Shown here one piece after another: positions 28,970 through 37,301 of a DNA stretch of 60,556 nt (the stretch's first letter is position 1; each line of letters starts with the position of its first letter). The stretch spans positions 1 to 60,556 of the forward strand of contig CAMDFK010000023.1 of NCBI GenBank assembly GCA_945897465.1, given 5' to 3'. Below the pieces are notes generated by a model. It was not told where the DNA came from. It saw only the letters and a program-made list of their open reading frames with translations, and did no database searches. The stretch comes from Limnohabitans sp. Rim8. GTDB taxonomy: Bacteria > Pseudomonadota > Gammaproteobacteria > Burkholderiales > Burkholderiaceae_C. The translations under genes were made by a program, and so were the position numbers.

Positions 28970-29608
28970 ATGACTGACACACCCGCCGATGCGCCCAGCA
29001 CGGTTGCCGTCGCTGGCCGTGCCACGGCATTTCAGGGCGCTTTGCTTGACCAATTCCGGGCACAAACGGCGGGTCGGGATTTGTGGGTGTTTGGCTACGC
29101 TTCTTTGCTGTGGCGGCCCGAGTTCGAGGCGCAGGAGCAGCACATCAGCCGGGTCTGGGGCTGGCACCGCGCCCTGAAAATGTGGAGCCGCTTGAACCGA
29201 GGCAGCCCCGAGTGCCCAGGCTTGGTCTTTGCCTTGCTGCCCGGCGGCAGCTGCCAGGGCGTGGCCTACCGGGTCGACAGGCGACAAGCCGACGAGGTGC
29301 TGGTGCGGCTGTGGGAGCGCGAAATGCCCATGGACGTCTACACCCCCACCTGGCTGCCGTGCAACACCCCCCAAGGCCCAGTCAAGGCCCTGGCCTTTAC
29401 CCTGCCACGCAGCAGCCCCAGCTTTACCGGACAGTTGCCTGCAGAGACTTACCGGCAAATTTTTCAGCAAGCCTGCGGGCGCTTTGGCACCACACTCGAC
29501 TATGCCCGCCAAACCTACGAGAGCCTGCAGGCCCATGGCATCGAAGACCGGGCGCTGGCGGCCTTGTTGCGCCATGCCGATGAAAAGCACAGCCCTGCTC
29601 AGGCCTAA
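28970..29608 (+). CDS. Gamma-glutamylcyclotransferase (ChaC-like)
   Basis: A 212-residue ChaC-family protein. [17 protein letters not shown] carries the YGSL-like substrate loop (here FGYASL), and the catalytic glutamate is probably in LWEREMP. ChaC enzymes release 5-oxoproline from glutathione in the cytoplasm. ATG 28970 is preferred to the upstream TTG. It is divergent from the small membrane protein, with only 51 bases between the starts, and is followed after 47 bases by pdxH. Confidence 0.85.
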   Translation: MTDTPADAPSTVAVAGRATAFQGALLDQFRAQTAGRDLWVFGYASLLWRPEFEAQEQHISRVWGWHRALKMWSRLNRGSPECPGLVFALLPGGSCQGVAYRVDRRQADEVLVRLWEREMPMDVYTPTWLPCNTPQGPVKALAFTLPRSSPSFTGQLPAETYRQIFQQACGRFGTTLDYARQTYESLQAHGIEDRALAALLRHADEKHSPAQA

Positions 29609-29655
29609 GGAGCCGACGCGGCCCGGCGCACACAGCGCCTGCCTATACTTGCACC

Positions 29656-30288
29656 ATGAACATCGCCGACCTGCGCAAGAGCTACGAAAAAGCCGAGCTC
29701 AACGAAAACGCCTCCCACGCTGACCCCTTGCAACAATTTGCGCAATGGCTGCAAGAGGCCATCGCTGCCGATGTGCCCGAGCCCAACGCCATGACTCTGG
29801 CCACCGTGGCCAGCAACCTGCGCCCCAGCACACGGGTGGTGCTGATCAAGGGCTATGACGAGCGCGGCATCGTCTGGTACACCAACTACGACAGCCGAAA
29901 GGGGCAAGAGCTGGCGGGCAACCCATTTGCGGCGCTGCAGTTCCACTGGGTGGAGCTCGAGCGTGTGGTGCGCATTGAAGGCCGTGTAGAAAAAGTCAGC
30001 GATGAACAAAGCGACACCTACTTCCACAGTCGCCCATTGGACTCGCGCATCGGGGCTTGGGCTTCTCCCCAAAGCCAGGTGATTGATGGGCGCACGGTGT
30101 TGGTGACCAACGCCGCCAAATACGCGGCGCAATTCATGCTCAATCCGCCACGCCCACCGCACTGGGGCGGCTACCGCCTGGTGCCCGACAACTGGCAGTT
30201 CTGGCAAGGCCGCAAAAGCCGTTTGCATGACCGGCTGCGTTACACCCAAGTGGGCAGCGGCTGGCTGCGTGAGCGCTTGGCGCCCTGA
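29656..30288 (+). CDS. pdxH: Pyridoxamine 5'-phosphate oxidase
   Basis: A 210-residue FMN enzyme that oxidises pyridoxine- or pyridoxamine-5'-phosphate to pyridoxal phosphate. It has the family segments [24 protein letters not shown] for FMN contact, [37 protein letters not shown] and the C-terminal [14 protein letters not shown]. Length is typical. It stops 7 bases before the convergent hydrolase gene. Confidence 0.96.
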   Translation: MNIADLRKSYEKAELNENASHADPLQQFAQWLQEAIAADVPEPNAMTLATVASNLRPSTRVVLIKGYDERGIVWYTNYDSRKGQELAGNPFAALQFHWVELERVVRIEGRVEKVSDEQSDTYFHSRPLDSRIGAWASPQSQVIDGRTVLVTNAAKYAAQFMLNPPRPPHWGGYRLVPDNWQFWQGRKSRLHDRLRYTQVGSGWLRERLAP

Positions 30289-30294
30289 ACCGGG

Positions 30295-31218
30295 TCAATC
30301 CTTAGGGCTGAAGGCAGACGCTTCAAACGCCCGGTAAGCCGCCATGAAAGTGTCGATGTCTTCAAAGTACGGCATGGCCCCGGCCTGCATCACCGTCACC
30401 TGCCAGTTGGGCCGATGGCGCACCAGGTCCAGCGCCCGGTAATCGGTGAAGTCACCGCGTGTGCCGTGCACCACCCACACCGGCAGTCGCAGGCTTTCGT
30501 AGACGTTGTGCATGTCGGCGCTGAACAAGCCCCCGCTCAAAAAAGACAAAGGCGCTTGCTCCGCGTTGGGCACATGGGCTGTACGCACCGCATAGGCCCA
30601 CAGCTTTTCGTCAATGTCCTTGCCGCCCCAAGTGCGGCGCAAAAAGTAACGCACCACCGAAGGCCGCGACAGCTGCCGAAACAAAAAGCGCCCCCAAGCC
30701 GGACCCGGGCCGCGCAAAAATCGGTCAAAGCCCGCCATGAAAAAAGTGCTGCCCTCGGGCTTGCGCAGCGACTTGCCGCCCCGAAACCCGGTGGGGCTGA
30801 CCAAGGCCAAAGCGGCGAACAACTCAGGCGTCTGCTGGGCCACGCGGGCCACAAATTCACACGACAAGGACACGCCCATCACCTGCAGCGGCTGGCCCGG
30901 GTGCCGCTCGGCCGCCCATTGCGCCACTTGGCCGATGGCGGCGCACATGTCGCCCAAGGTGTAGGCGCGTGGCCAGCGTTCGCTCAAACCATAACCCGGC
31001 AAGTCGAGGGCGTAGACGGTGTGGTCTTGGCGCAAGGCCTCAAACAAGGGTCTGATTTCGGCCGCCGATGCCAGCGCATTGATGCTGTGCACCAAGAGGA
31101 CGGGTGGGCCGGAGCCGCCCGCATAGACCGCAATGCGGCCAGCAGCCCCGCTCAGGGTATGGAGGTCGGCGTGGAGCGCTGGGAGCAATGGGGGGTTCAT
31201 GGCTGCATGGTAGGGCAT
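30295..31218 (-). CDS. Alpha/beta hydrolase fold protein lacking the catalytic histidine
   Basis: A 307-residue alpha/beta hydrolase. PVLLVHSINA is the oxyanion-loop region and the nucleophile elbow is GVSLS (Ser117), with Ser in place of the usual last Gly. VHGTRGDFTD supplies the acid. The block where the catalytic histidine normally sits reads QAGAMPYFED, with Ala281 (codon GCC) instead of His. Hydrolysis by the classical triad is therefore doubtful unless another His helps. The start could also be the ATG at 31200. No operon partner is evident; AEC transporter follows on the same strand upstream. Confidence 0.8.
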   Translation of the reverse strand: MPYHAAMNPPLLPALHADLHTLSGAAGRIAVYAGGSGPPVLLVHSINALASAAEIRPLFEALRQDHTVYALDLPGYGLSERWPRAYTLGDMCAAIGQVAQWAAERHPGQPLQVMGVSLSCEFVARVAQQTPELFAALALVSPTGFRGGKSLRKPEGSTFFMAGFDRFLRGPGPAWGRFLFRQLSRPSVVRYFLRRTWGGKDIDEKLWAYAVRTAHVPNAEQAPLSFLSGGLFSADMHNVYESLRLPVWVVHGTRGDFTDYRALDLVRHRPNWQVTVMQAGAMPYFEDIDTFMAAYRAFEASAFSPKD

Positions 31219-31246
31219 CGCGCCTTGAGCACAGGGTCAGGCAGAC

Positions 31247-32203
31247 TCATGCAGGCAACAGCGGCAACAAGGCCATGGCCAAAGAAATGCCCAGCATCGC
31301 CATCAAGGTCGACACGGCCACGGCGGCCGTGACGGTGTCCTCTTCCTTGCGATAACGCTGAGAAAACAAAAACACATTGGCCCCAATGGGCAAAGCGGCG
31401 GCCACCACCATCACCGACAAGGCCAAACCGCGCAGCCCCAGAGCCCAGCCCACAGCGAGCATCAGCACAGGATGGAGCACCGTCTTGACGAAGGACAGTC
31501 GCACGGCTGGTGCGAGGTTTTGGCCCATGGGGGTTTGGGACAGCGTGATGCCCACCAGCACCAAAGCGATGGGTCCGAACGCGCTGCCCAGCAATTGAAG
31601 GGGTTTGTCCACCACAGGGTGCAAGCCCCAACCGGTTTGTGCGTACAGCAGGCCGATCAAAATGGGCAACGGCACAGGGTGCAACAAAGCGCTGCGCACC
31701 GCCTGCCCCACCGTGCGCAAAAGCTGCCCTTGGTGTCCTGTGGCTGCAGCCTGTTCCCGGGCCATCTGCAATTCCAACACCACCGTGGCCAGGGTCAGCA
31801 GCACCAGCGCATGCAAAGAAATGAGGGTGAACAACAAAACCTGACCGGCCTGCCCATAAGCCAACCCAATCAGGGGCACACCGATCATCAAGGTGTTGCT
31901 GAAAATACCGGCCAGCGCCAAGACCGAAGCCCTTGAATCACGGCCGTTGGCCACCACCAAAGCACCAAACAAGACGACTGCGACCAAAAAGTACTGGAAC
32001 ACCGGGCGCATGTCCAGACGCTCAAGGTGCACCGAGCTCATGGTGCGAAAAAGCAAAGCCTGGGTCAACACCAAAAAGACCAAGTTGGAAAGATCGCGCA
32101 CCGACTCGGACCGCACCAGCCGGGCACGCCCAGCCACAAAACCTACGCCGATCAACAAGACCACGGGCAGGAGCGACGACAAAACAGGGTGGTCAAAATT
32201 CAT
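31247..32203 (-). CDS. AEC family transporter
   Basis: A 318-residue membrane protein with about ten hydrophobic helices in two five-helix bundles. Features such as GVPLIGLAYGQAGQVLLF and LVGITLSQTPMG match the auxin efflux carrier family, which in bacteria includes malonate and other organic-acid carriers. ALPIGANVFLFSQRY in the second half is a well-conserved AEC segment. The substrate is not predictable. Confidence 0.87.
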   Translation of the reverse strand: MNFDHPVLSSLLPVVLLIGVGFVAGRARLVRSESVRDLSNLVFLVLTQALLFRTMSSVHLERLDMRPVFQYFLVAVVLFGALVVANGRDSRASVLALAGIFSNTLMIGVPLIGLAYGQAGQVLLFTLISLHALVLLTLATVVLELQMAREQAAATGHQGQLLRTVGQAVRSALLHPVPLPILIGLLYAQTGWGLHPVVDKPLQLLGSAFGPIALVLVGITLSQTPMGQNLAPAVRLSFVKTVLHPVLMLAVGWALGLRGLALSVMVVAAALPIGANVFLFSQRYRKEEDTVTAAVAVSTLMAMLGISLAMALLPLLPA

Positions 32204-32272
32204 GGCAGCGATGGTAGGCGCAGGGCATAAGACGCTGGCTCGCCCGGATCAGCTCGGGCACAGGCCCAAACC

Positions 32273-32512
32273 TCAATGGACGTGCTTCATGCCGCAATAT
32301 TTGCCCAGCGCGAGGCCCTTGCAGGCGGCTTGCAGCTCCTTGGTGCATTGGTCCGGTTTTTTGCCAGATTCCAGGCATTTGGCAGCCGCCTCATGGGCTT
32401 CGGCCATGGCGCGGTGGCGGGCAATGTCCTGCTCCACCTCTTTCTTGGAGTGTTGAGCCAAGGCCCCCCAGGACAAGCTCATGGCAGCTAGAAAAAAGAC
32501 AATGTTTTTCAT
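32273..32512 (-). CDS. Small secreted four-cysteine protein
   Basis: A 79-residue precursor. MKNIVFFLAAMSLSWGALA is a textbook signal peptide, likely cut before QHSKKEVEQ, leaving about 60 residues that are helical and charged, with four cysteines (KCLES, QCTKE, ACKGL, YCGMK) and a histidine-ending tail GMKHVH. Two periplasmic disulfides or a metal site are possible. The ATG at 32512 is chosen because the signal peptide starts there; the longer frame adds an unlikely basic leader. Function unknown. Confidence 0.72.
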   Translation of the reverse strand: MKNIVFFLAAMSLSWGALAQHSKKEVEQDIARHRAMAEAHEAAAKCLESGKKPDQCTKELQAACKGLALGKYCGMKHVH

Positions 32513-32587
32513 GGGTTTTTTTGAAGTGATCTGCTTTGCAGTGGCGAGTTTGCAAGCAGGCATCGACCGATGCCTGCTGCGCCATGG

Positions 32588-33121
32588 TCACTCACGCACC
32601 AAGCGCGAAAACGTCTTTTTGAATTTACTCACCTTGGGCGCGGCCACCGCCATGCAATAGCCCTGGTAGGGGTTGCGTTCAAAAAAGTCTTGGTGGTAGT
32701 CCTCGGCCGCACTGTAGTTGTCCAAGGCCAGCACCTCGGTCACGATGGGTTGACCAAAGGCGCGTGCCGCCGCCAACTCGGCGATCAGGGCGCGGGCTTC
32801 TTCTGCCTGCTCAGGGGTGGTGAAGTAAATGCCGCTGCGGTACTGCGTGCCCACGTCGTTGCCCTGACGGTTCAAGGTGGTCGGGTCGTGGATGACAAAA
32901 AAGACTTCCAGCAGCTCGCGGGTGCTGACCTGCGCCGGGTCGTATTCGAGCTTGACCACCTCGTTGTGGCCTGTGCGGCCGGTGCAGACTTCGTCGTAAG
33001 TCGGGGCCTTGGTCTGGCCGTTGCAATAGCCCGACTCCACATCGGTCACGCCGCGCACCTTGACGTAGACCGCCTCGGTGCACCAAAAACAGCCGCCGCC
33101 CAAAACCAGGGTTTGCATCAT
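32588..33121 (-). CDS. msrA: Peptide methionine sulfoxide reductase A
   Basis: A 177-residue enzyme that repairs methionine-S-sulfoxide in proteins, using thioredoxin. The catalytic cysteine lies in LGGGCFWCTEAV near the N-terminus, with GYCNGQ, YDEVCTGRTGHNEVV and the later YHQDFFERNPYQGYC. AAGGAA lies 6 bases before the ATG at 33121; a second ATG follows at once. The long upstream extension of the frame overlaps the LysR gene end and is rejected. Confidence 0.94.
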   Translation of the reverse strand: MMQTLVLGGGCFWCTEAVYVKVRGVTDVESGYCNGQTKAPTYDEVCTGRTGHNEVVKLEYDPAQVSTRELLEVFFVIHDPTTLNRQGNDVGTQYRSGIYFTTPEQAEEARALIAELAAARAFGQPIVTEVLALDNYSAAEDYHQDFFERNPYQGYCMAVAAPKVSKFKKTFSRLVRE

Positions 33122-33149
33122 GTGGGTTCCTTGATCAATAGAGTTTGAA

Positions 33150-34040
33150 TTATCCGTGGGGCAGCAACCCACCTTGCACCGCTTGGACAAAGTCCCCCAG
33201 CGCCGTCTGGTCTCGGTCGCTGCGCCACAGGCAACGGGTGTCGTAACGGGCATCGACCGCGTGCAGCGGCACAAACACCGCGCCCGCTAAGGCCGACTGC
33301 TGCAGGGCTTGCGGCACCAGCGCCACGCCCAGGCCTTGCGAGACCAAGGACACCACACTCAGCCAATGGCGCAACTCGTGCACCACCTGCGGCATCCAGC
33401 CGGCCTGTTCGCACAGCACCAAAATGCGTTCGTGGTAATCGGGCGAAACGGTGCGGGACACCACCACCAAGTCTTGCCCAGCCAGTTCATCCAGCCCCAC
33501 ACTGGCCACCCCCGCCAAGGGATGGCTGGCAGGCAAACACGCCACCAAGGGCTGGCTGGCCACCAGAATCTGCTCAAAACCCGGCGGCACCCGGGGCGTG
33601 TGCACAAAACCCACATCCAGCCGGTCGCGCAGCAATTCAGACAACTGCTCGGACGAGCTGAGCTCACGCAGCACCAGACGCAAACGCGGGTGGCTGGCCT
33701 GAAAACGGCTGAGGATTTGTGGCAGGCCGCAATACAACATGGTCCCGGCAAAGCCGATGTGCAGCTGGCCCGACTGGCCCTCGGCCACATCGCGCGCCTC
33801 ACGCGCTGCCTCGCTCGCCTGCGCCAGCAGGGCGCGGGCCGCCGGCACAAAGGCCTGCCCGGCGGCTGTGAGCTGCACGCCCCGGCTGTTGCGGGTGAAC
33901 AGCTGCGCCCCCACCGAGGCTTCGAGCTGCTGGATGTTCAGGCTGAGCGGCGGCTGCGAGATGGACAGGCGCTGGGCGGCGCGGCCAAAGTGCAGCTCTT
34001 CGGCCAACATCAGGAAATAGCGCAGGTGACGAAATTCCAT
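33150..34040 (-). CDS. LysR family transcriptional regulator
   Basis: A 296-residue regulator with the N-terminal winged helix MEFRHLRYFLMLAEELHFGRAAQRLSISQ (positions 1-29) and PPLSLNIQQLEASVGAQLF, followed by a periplasmic-binding-like effector domain. It is divergent from glutaryl-CoA dehydrogenase with 101 bases between the starts and a dyad at 34055, the standard layout for a LysR activator of the neighbouring gene. The effector is probably a glutaryl-CoA pathway compound, which is inference. The quoted helix is given only as a position guide. Confidence 0.92.
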   Translation of the reverse strand: MEFRHLRYFLMLAEELHFGRAAQRLSISQPPLSLNIQQLEASVGAQLFTRNSRGVQLTAAGQAFVPAARALLAQASEAAREARDVAEGQSGQLHIGFAGTMLYCGLPQILSRFQASHPRLRLVLRELSSSEQLSELLRDRLDVGFVHTPRVPPGFEQILVASQPLVACLPASHPLAGVASVGLDELAGQDLVVVSRTVSPDYHERILVLCEQAGWMPQVVHELRHWLSVVSLVSQGLGVALVPQALQQSALAGAVFVPLHAVDARYDTRCLWRSDRDQTALGDFVQAVQGGLLPHG

Positions 34041-34054
34041 AAATTAAAATAATG

Positions 34055-34077
34055 TATTGATGGATAGGCAATCAATA
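34055..34077. promoter_or_regulatory. LysR-type dyad in the divergent intergenic region
   Basis: TATTGAT and ATCAATA form perfect 7-bp arms around a 9-base spacer, 15 bases upstream of the LysR start and about 65 upstream of gcdH. It contains the T-N11-A pattern of LysR sites and lies where an autorepressing activator would bind. Confidence 0.55.
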
Positions 34078-34141
34078 TTAGACAACTATTCATCTCAAGC
34101 TGACAATTAGCTTCAAGATTTTTTTCACGGAGACACCCCCC

Positions 34142-35329
34142 ATGGCCACCACCAAAAACACCTTCAGCTGGGAAGACCCCTTCAACCTCAGCGCCCAACT
34201 GACCGACGACGAGCGCCAGGTGCAAGAAGCGGCCCGCGCCTACTGCCAGGAACGCCTGTTGCCCCGCGTGAAAGACGCTTTCTTGAACGAAACCACCGAC
34301 GTGGCCATCTTCCGCGAGATGGGCGAGCTGGGCCTTTTGGGTGCCACCATCCCCGAGCAATACGGCGGCGCGGGCCTGAACTACGTCTGCTACGGTTTGG
34401 TCGCTCGTGAAGTCGAGCGCGTAGATTCGGGCTACCGCTCCATGATGAGCGTGCAGTCTTCCTTGGTGATGTTGCCCATCAACGACTTTGGCTCTGAAGC
34501 CCAAAAACAAAAATACCTGCCCAAGCTGGCGCGTGGCGAGTGGATCGGCTGCTTTGGCCTGACCGAACCCAACCACGGCTCGGATCCCGGCAGCATGATC
34601 ACCCGCGCCAAAAAGGTGGACGGCGGCTACAGCATCAGCGGCGCCAAGATGTGGATCACCAACAGCCCCATCGCCGACGTGTTTGTGGTCTGGGCCAAGG
34701 ACGACGGCGGCCAGATCCGTGGCTTCATTTTGGAAAAAGGCTGGAAAGGCCTGAGCGCCCCCGCCGTTCACGGTAAGGTCGGCCTGCGTGCTTCGATCAC
34801 TGGCGAAATCGTCATGGACGAAGTTTTCTGCCCCGAAGAAAACGCCTTCCCTGAGGTGCGTGGCTTGAAAGGCCCCTTCACTTGCCTGAACAGCGCCCGC
34901 TACGGCATCGCCTGGGGTGCCTTGGGCGCCGCCGAAGACTGCTACGCCCGCGCCCGCCAGTATGTGATGGACCGCCAGCAGTTCGGCCGTCCTTTGGCCG
35001 CTAACCAGCTGATCCAGAAGAAACTGGCCGACATGCTGACCGAGATCAGCCTAGGCCTGCAAGGCTGCCTGCGCCTAGGCCGCATGAAGGACGAAGGCAC
35101 CGCTTCGGTGGACCTGACCTCCATCCTCAAGCGCAACAGCTGCGGCAAGGCCTTGGACATCGCCCGCATGGCCCGCGACATGATGGGCGGCAACGGCATC
35201 AGCGCCGAATACGGCGTGGCCCGCCACCTGGTGAACCTGGAAGTGGTCAACACCTACGAAGGCACCCACGACGTGCACGCTCTGATCTTGGGCCGCGCCA
35301 TCACCGGGATTCCTGCTTTCTCAAACTGA
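34142..35329 (+). CDS. gcdH: Glutaryl-CoA dehydrogenase
   Basis: A 395-residue acyl-CoA dehydrogenase that oxidises and decarboxylates glutaryl-CoA to crotonyl-CoA in lysine, tryptophan and benzoyl-CoA degradation. It has [15 protein letters not shown] for flavin and substrate binding, [18 protein letters not shown] and the catalytic glutamate in [21 protein letters not shown]. The THDVH form after the glutamate is characteristic of GcdH as opposed to short-chain enzymes (TNEIQ). AAGATTTTTTTCACGGAG precedes the start. A terminator follows at 35348, so it is a single-gene unit. Confidence 0.95.
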   Translation: MATTKNTFSWEDPFNLSAQLTDDERQVQEAARAYCQERLLPRVKDAFLNETTDVAIFREMGELGLLGATIPEQYGGAGLNYVCYGLVAREVERVDSGYRSMMSVQSSLVMLPINDFGSEAQKQKYLPKLARGEWIGCFGLTEPNHGSDPGSMITRAKKVDGGYSISGAKMWITNSPIADVFVVWAKDDGGQIRGFILEKGWKGLSAPAVHGKVGLRASITGEIVMDEVFCPEENAFPEVRGLKGPFTCLNSARYGIAWGALGAAEDCYARARQYVMDRQQFGRPLAANQLIQKKLADMLTEISLGLQGCLRLGRMKDEGTASVDLTSILKRNSCGKALDIARMARDMMGGNGISAEYGVARHLVNLEVVNTYEGTHDVHALILGRAITGIPAFSN

Positions 35330-35347
35330 TCTGGCTTGCCACCCGCC

Positions 35348-35373
35348 AAAAGGCTGCCCATGGGCAGCCTTTT
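35348..35373 (+). terminator. Terminator of gcdH
   Basis: A perfect 12-bp stem, AAAAGGCTGCCC with GGGCAGCCTTTT and a 2-base centre, 19 bases after the gcdH stop. The flanking A and T runs make it usable from both sides. Confidence 0.88.
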
Positions 35374-35423
35374 ATGTCACAAGCTGGGTGCGCTAACGCC
35401 TTGACGGAGACCGACGCAGACTG

Positions 35424-35443
35424 TATATTACTAACCAGTCAGT
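35424..35443 (+). promoter_or_regulatory. -10 box and TetR-type operator of the efflux operon
   Basis: TATATT (35424-35429) is followed immediately by ACTAACCAGTCAGT (35430-35443), an imperfect dyad of ACTAAC and GTCAGT. Sites with ACTNAC...GTNAGT half-sites are typical of TetR regulators of RND pumps. The operator lies at the expected transcription start, 13 bases before the GTG of the TetR gene. Confidence 0.5.
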
Positions 35444-35456
35444 CATTAAATCACCT

Positions 35457-36101
35457 GTGAACACCCCTGAGCCCATCGCTCCCCACAAACGCGAACGCCG
35501 CAAACAAGACCGCCCGGGTGAACTGCTCGAGGCGGCTTTGGACTTGTTTGTGGAAAAAGGCTTTGCCGCTACGCGCGTCGAAGAGGTTGCCGCGCAAGCT
35601 GGCGTGTCCAAGGGCACGCTTTTTTTGTACTTTCCCAGCAAAGAAGACCTGTTCAAGGCCGTGGTGCGTGAAAACGTGGTCGCCCCCGTCACCCAAGGCG
35701 CGGCCGAGGTGGCGCAGTTTCAGGGCAGCACCAGTGCATTGATCGAGTGGATGATGCTCCAGTGGTGGCGGCGCTATGGTGCGACCAAGGCCTCGGGTAT
35801 TTCCAAACTGGTGATGAGCGAGGCCAGCAACTTTCCAGACCTGGCGGATTTTTTCCGCACCGAAGTCATCATGCCTGCGCACGCCTTGGTACGCAGCGCT
35901 TTGCAACGCGGCATCGACCGTGGGGAGTTCCGTTCGGTGAATGTGGAGCTGACCTTGCACTCGGTCATGTCACCGTTGTTGTTTTTGGTGATGTGGAAGC
36001 ACTCCATGGGGCCTTGCTGCCCCAGCCATGAGCAAATTGATCCTGAAGCCTTCATCTCACAACACGCCCAGTTGCTGGCGCGTGGCCTGTCACAACCTTG
36101 A
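35457..36101 (+). CDS. TetR/AcrR family transcriptional regulator
   Basis: A 214-residue repressor. The N-terminal helix-turn-helix runs from ELLEAALDLFVEKGFAATRV to VSKGTLFLYFPSKEDLFKAV, a clear TetR signature; the rest is a helical ligand-binding domain. The start is a GTG with no good Shine-Dalgarno and only about 20 bases after the predicted transcription start, so leaderless or near-leaderless translation is possible. It is first in an operon with the RND adaptor and pump and most likely represses it. Confidence 0.9.
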   Translation: MNTPEPIAPHKRERRKQDRPGELLEAALDLFVEKGFAATRVEEVAAQAGVSKGTLFLYFPSKEDLFKAVVRENVVAPVTQGAAEVAQFQGSTSALIEWMMLQWWRRYGATKASGISKLVMSEASNFPDLADFFRTEVIMPAHALVRSALQRGIDRGEFRSVNVELTLHSVMSPLLFLVMWKHSMGPCCPSHEQIDPEAFISQHAQLLARGLSQP

Positions 36102-36128
36102 TACAAATCTGATCACAATCGTCTGACC

Positions 36129-37289
36129 ATGAAAAAATCGACCTTATGGATTCTCTCAGCCGTGGCCTTGGCCGCCCTGCTGGCAGGTGGTGCCCGTTGG
36201 GCCAGCCAGCGCCAAGCGGCCAAAGCCCCAGCAGCCCCAAGCGCGGCCGTGGTGCCCAGCATCGAGCTGGCCAACTCCGACGTGTTCATCGCCCGCACAC
36301 AAAGTTTGAGCCAAGGCATCACGTTATCCGGTGCACTCAAGGCCAGCCAAAGTGCCATCATCAAAGCCCGTGTGGCCGGTGAGTTGCAAGAACTCAGCGT
36401 GCGCGAAGGGGACCGCGTGCAGGCCGGTCAAGTGATCGCACGCATTGATCAAACCGAATACCAAGCGCGTGTGCGCCAAGCACAGCAGCAGGCCGATGCG
36501 GCCAAAGCCCAGGTGGACATTGCCCAGCGCCAGTTCAACAACAACCAAGCGCTGGTGAACCAAGGCTTCATCTCCCAAACCGCCCTGCTCACCTCACAGG
36601 CCAGCTTGAACGGCGCCACGGCCACCCACGCTGCGGCATTGGCCGCGCTGGACTTGGCCAACAAGTCACTGGCCGATGCCACGCTGCGCTCGCCGCTGTC
36701 GGGTGTGGTGGCACAACGCCTGGTCCAACCGGGTGAGCGTGTGGCCATTGAGGCCCGGTTGGTCGAAGTCATCAACCTCTCACAATTGGAGCTCGAGGCT
36801 GCCCTGACGGCCGAAGACGCGAGCCTTGTGCGGGTAGGCATGACAGCGCAATTGAAGGTGGAGGGCGTGGACACCCCGATCACGGCCAAAGTTTTGCGCA
36901 TCAACCCCAGCGCTCAAACGGGCAGTCGCAGCATTTTGATGTACTTGGGCATCAAGGGCCGCGAAGGCTTGCGCCAGGGCCAGTTTGCCCAAGGCAGCTT
37001 GGGTACACAAACCGTGCAGGCCATCGCTGTGCCCTTGGACAGTGTGCGCACTGACAAACCCCAGCCTTATGTGCAGGTGGTGCAAGACGGTAAGGTGGTG
37101 CACATCACGGTGCGAACCGATGTGCGCAGCGAAGGCGAGCGGGAAAGCCTGGTGGCGGTGACGGGCGTTGCCGAAGGCACTCAAGTGCTGACGGGCAGTG
37201 TGGGTCCGGTGCGTGAAGGGGTGGTCGTGAAATTCACGAATCCGGCCAGCCCGGTCACACCGGCCAACGCCGTTTCCACAAAGCCATAA
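36129..37289 (+). CDS. RND efflux periplasmic adaptor (membrane fusion protein)
   Basis: A 386-residue HlyD-family adaptor that links the inner-membrane pump to an outer-membrane channel. It has an N-terminal membrane anchor (ILSAVALAALLAGGARW), a lipoyl half-motif with GALKASQSAIIKARVAGELQ, an alpha-hairpin (QAQQQADAAKAQVDIAQRQF) and the returning LADATLRSPLSGVVAQRLV. No lipobox cysteine is present, so anchoring is by the helix. It follows the TetR gene by 27 bases and precedes the pump by 12. Confidence 0.94.
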   Translation: MKKSTLWILSAVALAALLAGGARWASQRQAAKAPAAPSAAVVPSIELANSDVFIARTQSLSQGITLSGALKASQSAIIKARVAGELQELSVREGDRVQAGQVIARIDQTEYQARVRQAQQQADAAKAQVDIAQRQFNNNQALVNQGFISQTALLTSQASLNGATATHAAALAALDLANKSLADATLRSPLSGVVAQRLVQPGERVAIEARLVEVINLSQLELEAALTAEDASLVRVGMTAQLKVEGVDTPITAKVLRINPSAQTGSRSILMYLGIKGREGLRQGQFAQGSLGTQTVQAIAVPLDSVRTDKPQPYVQVVQDGKVVHITVRTDVRSEGERESLVAVTGVAEGTQVLTGSVGPVREGVVVKFTNPASPVTPANAVSTKP

Positions 37290-37301
37290 GGGAACCTCAG
37301 C

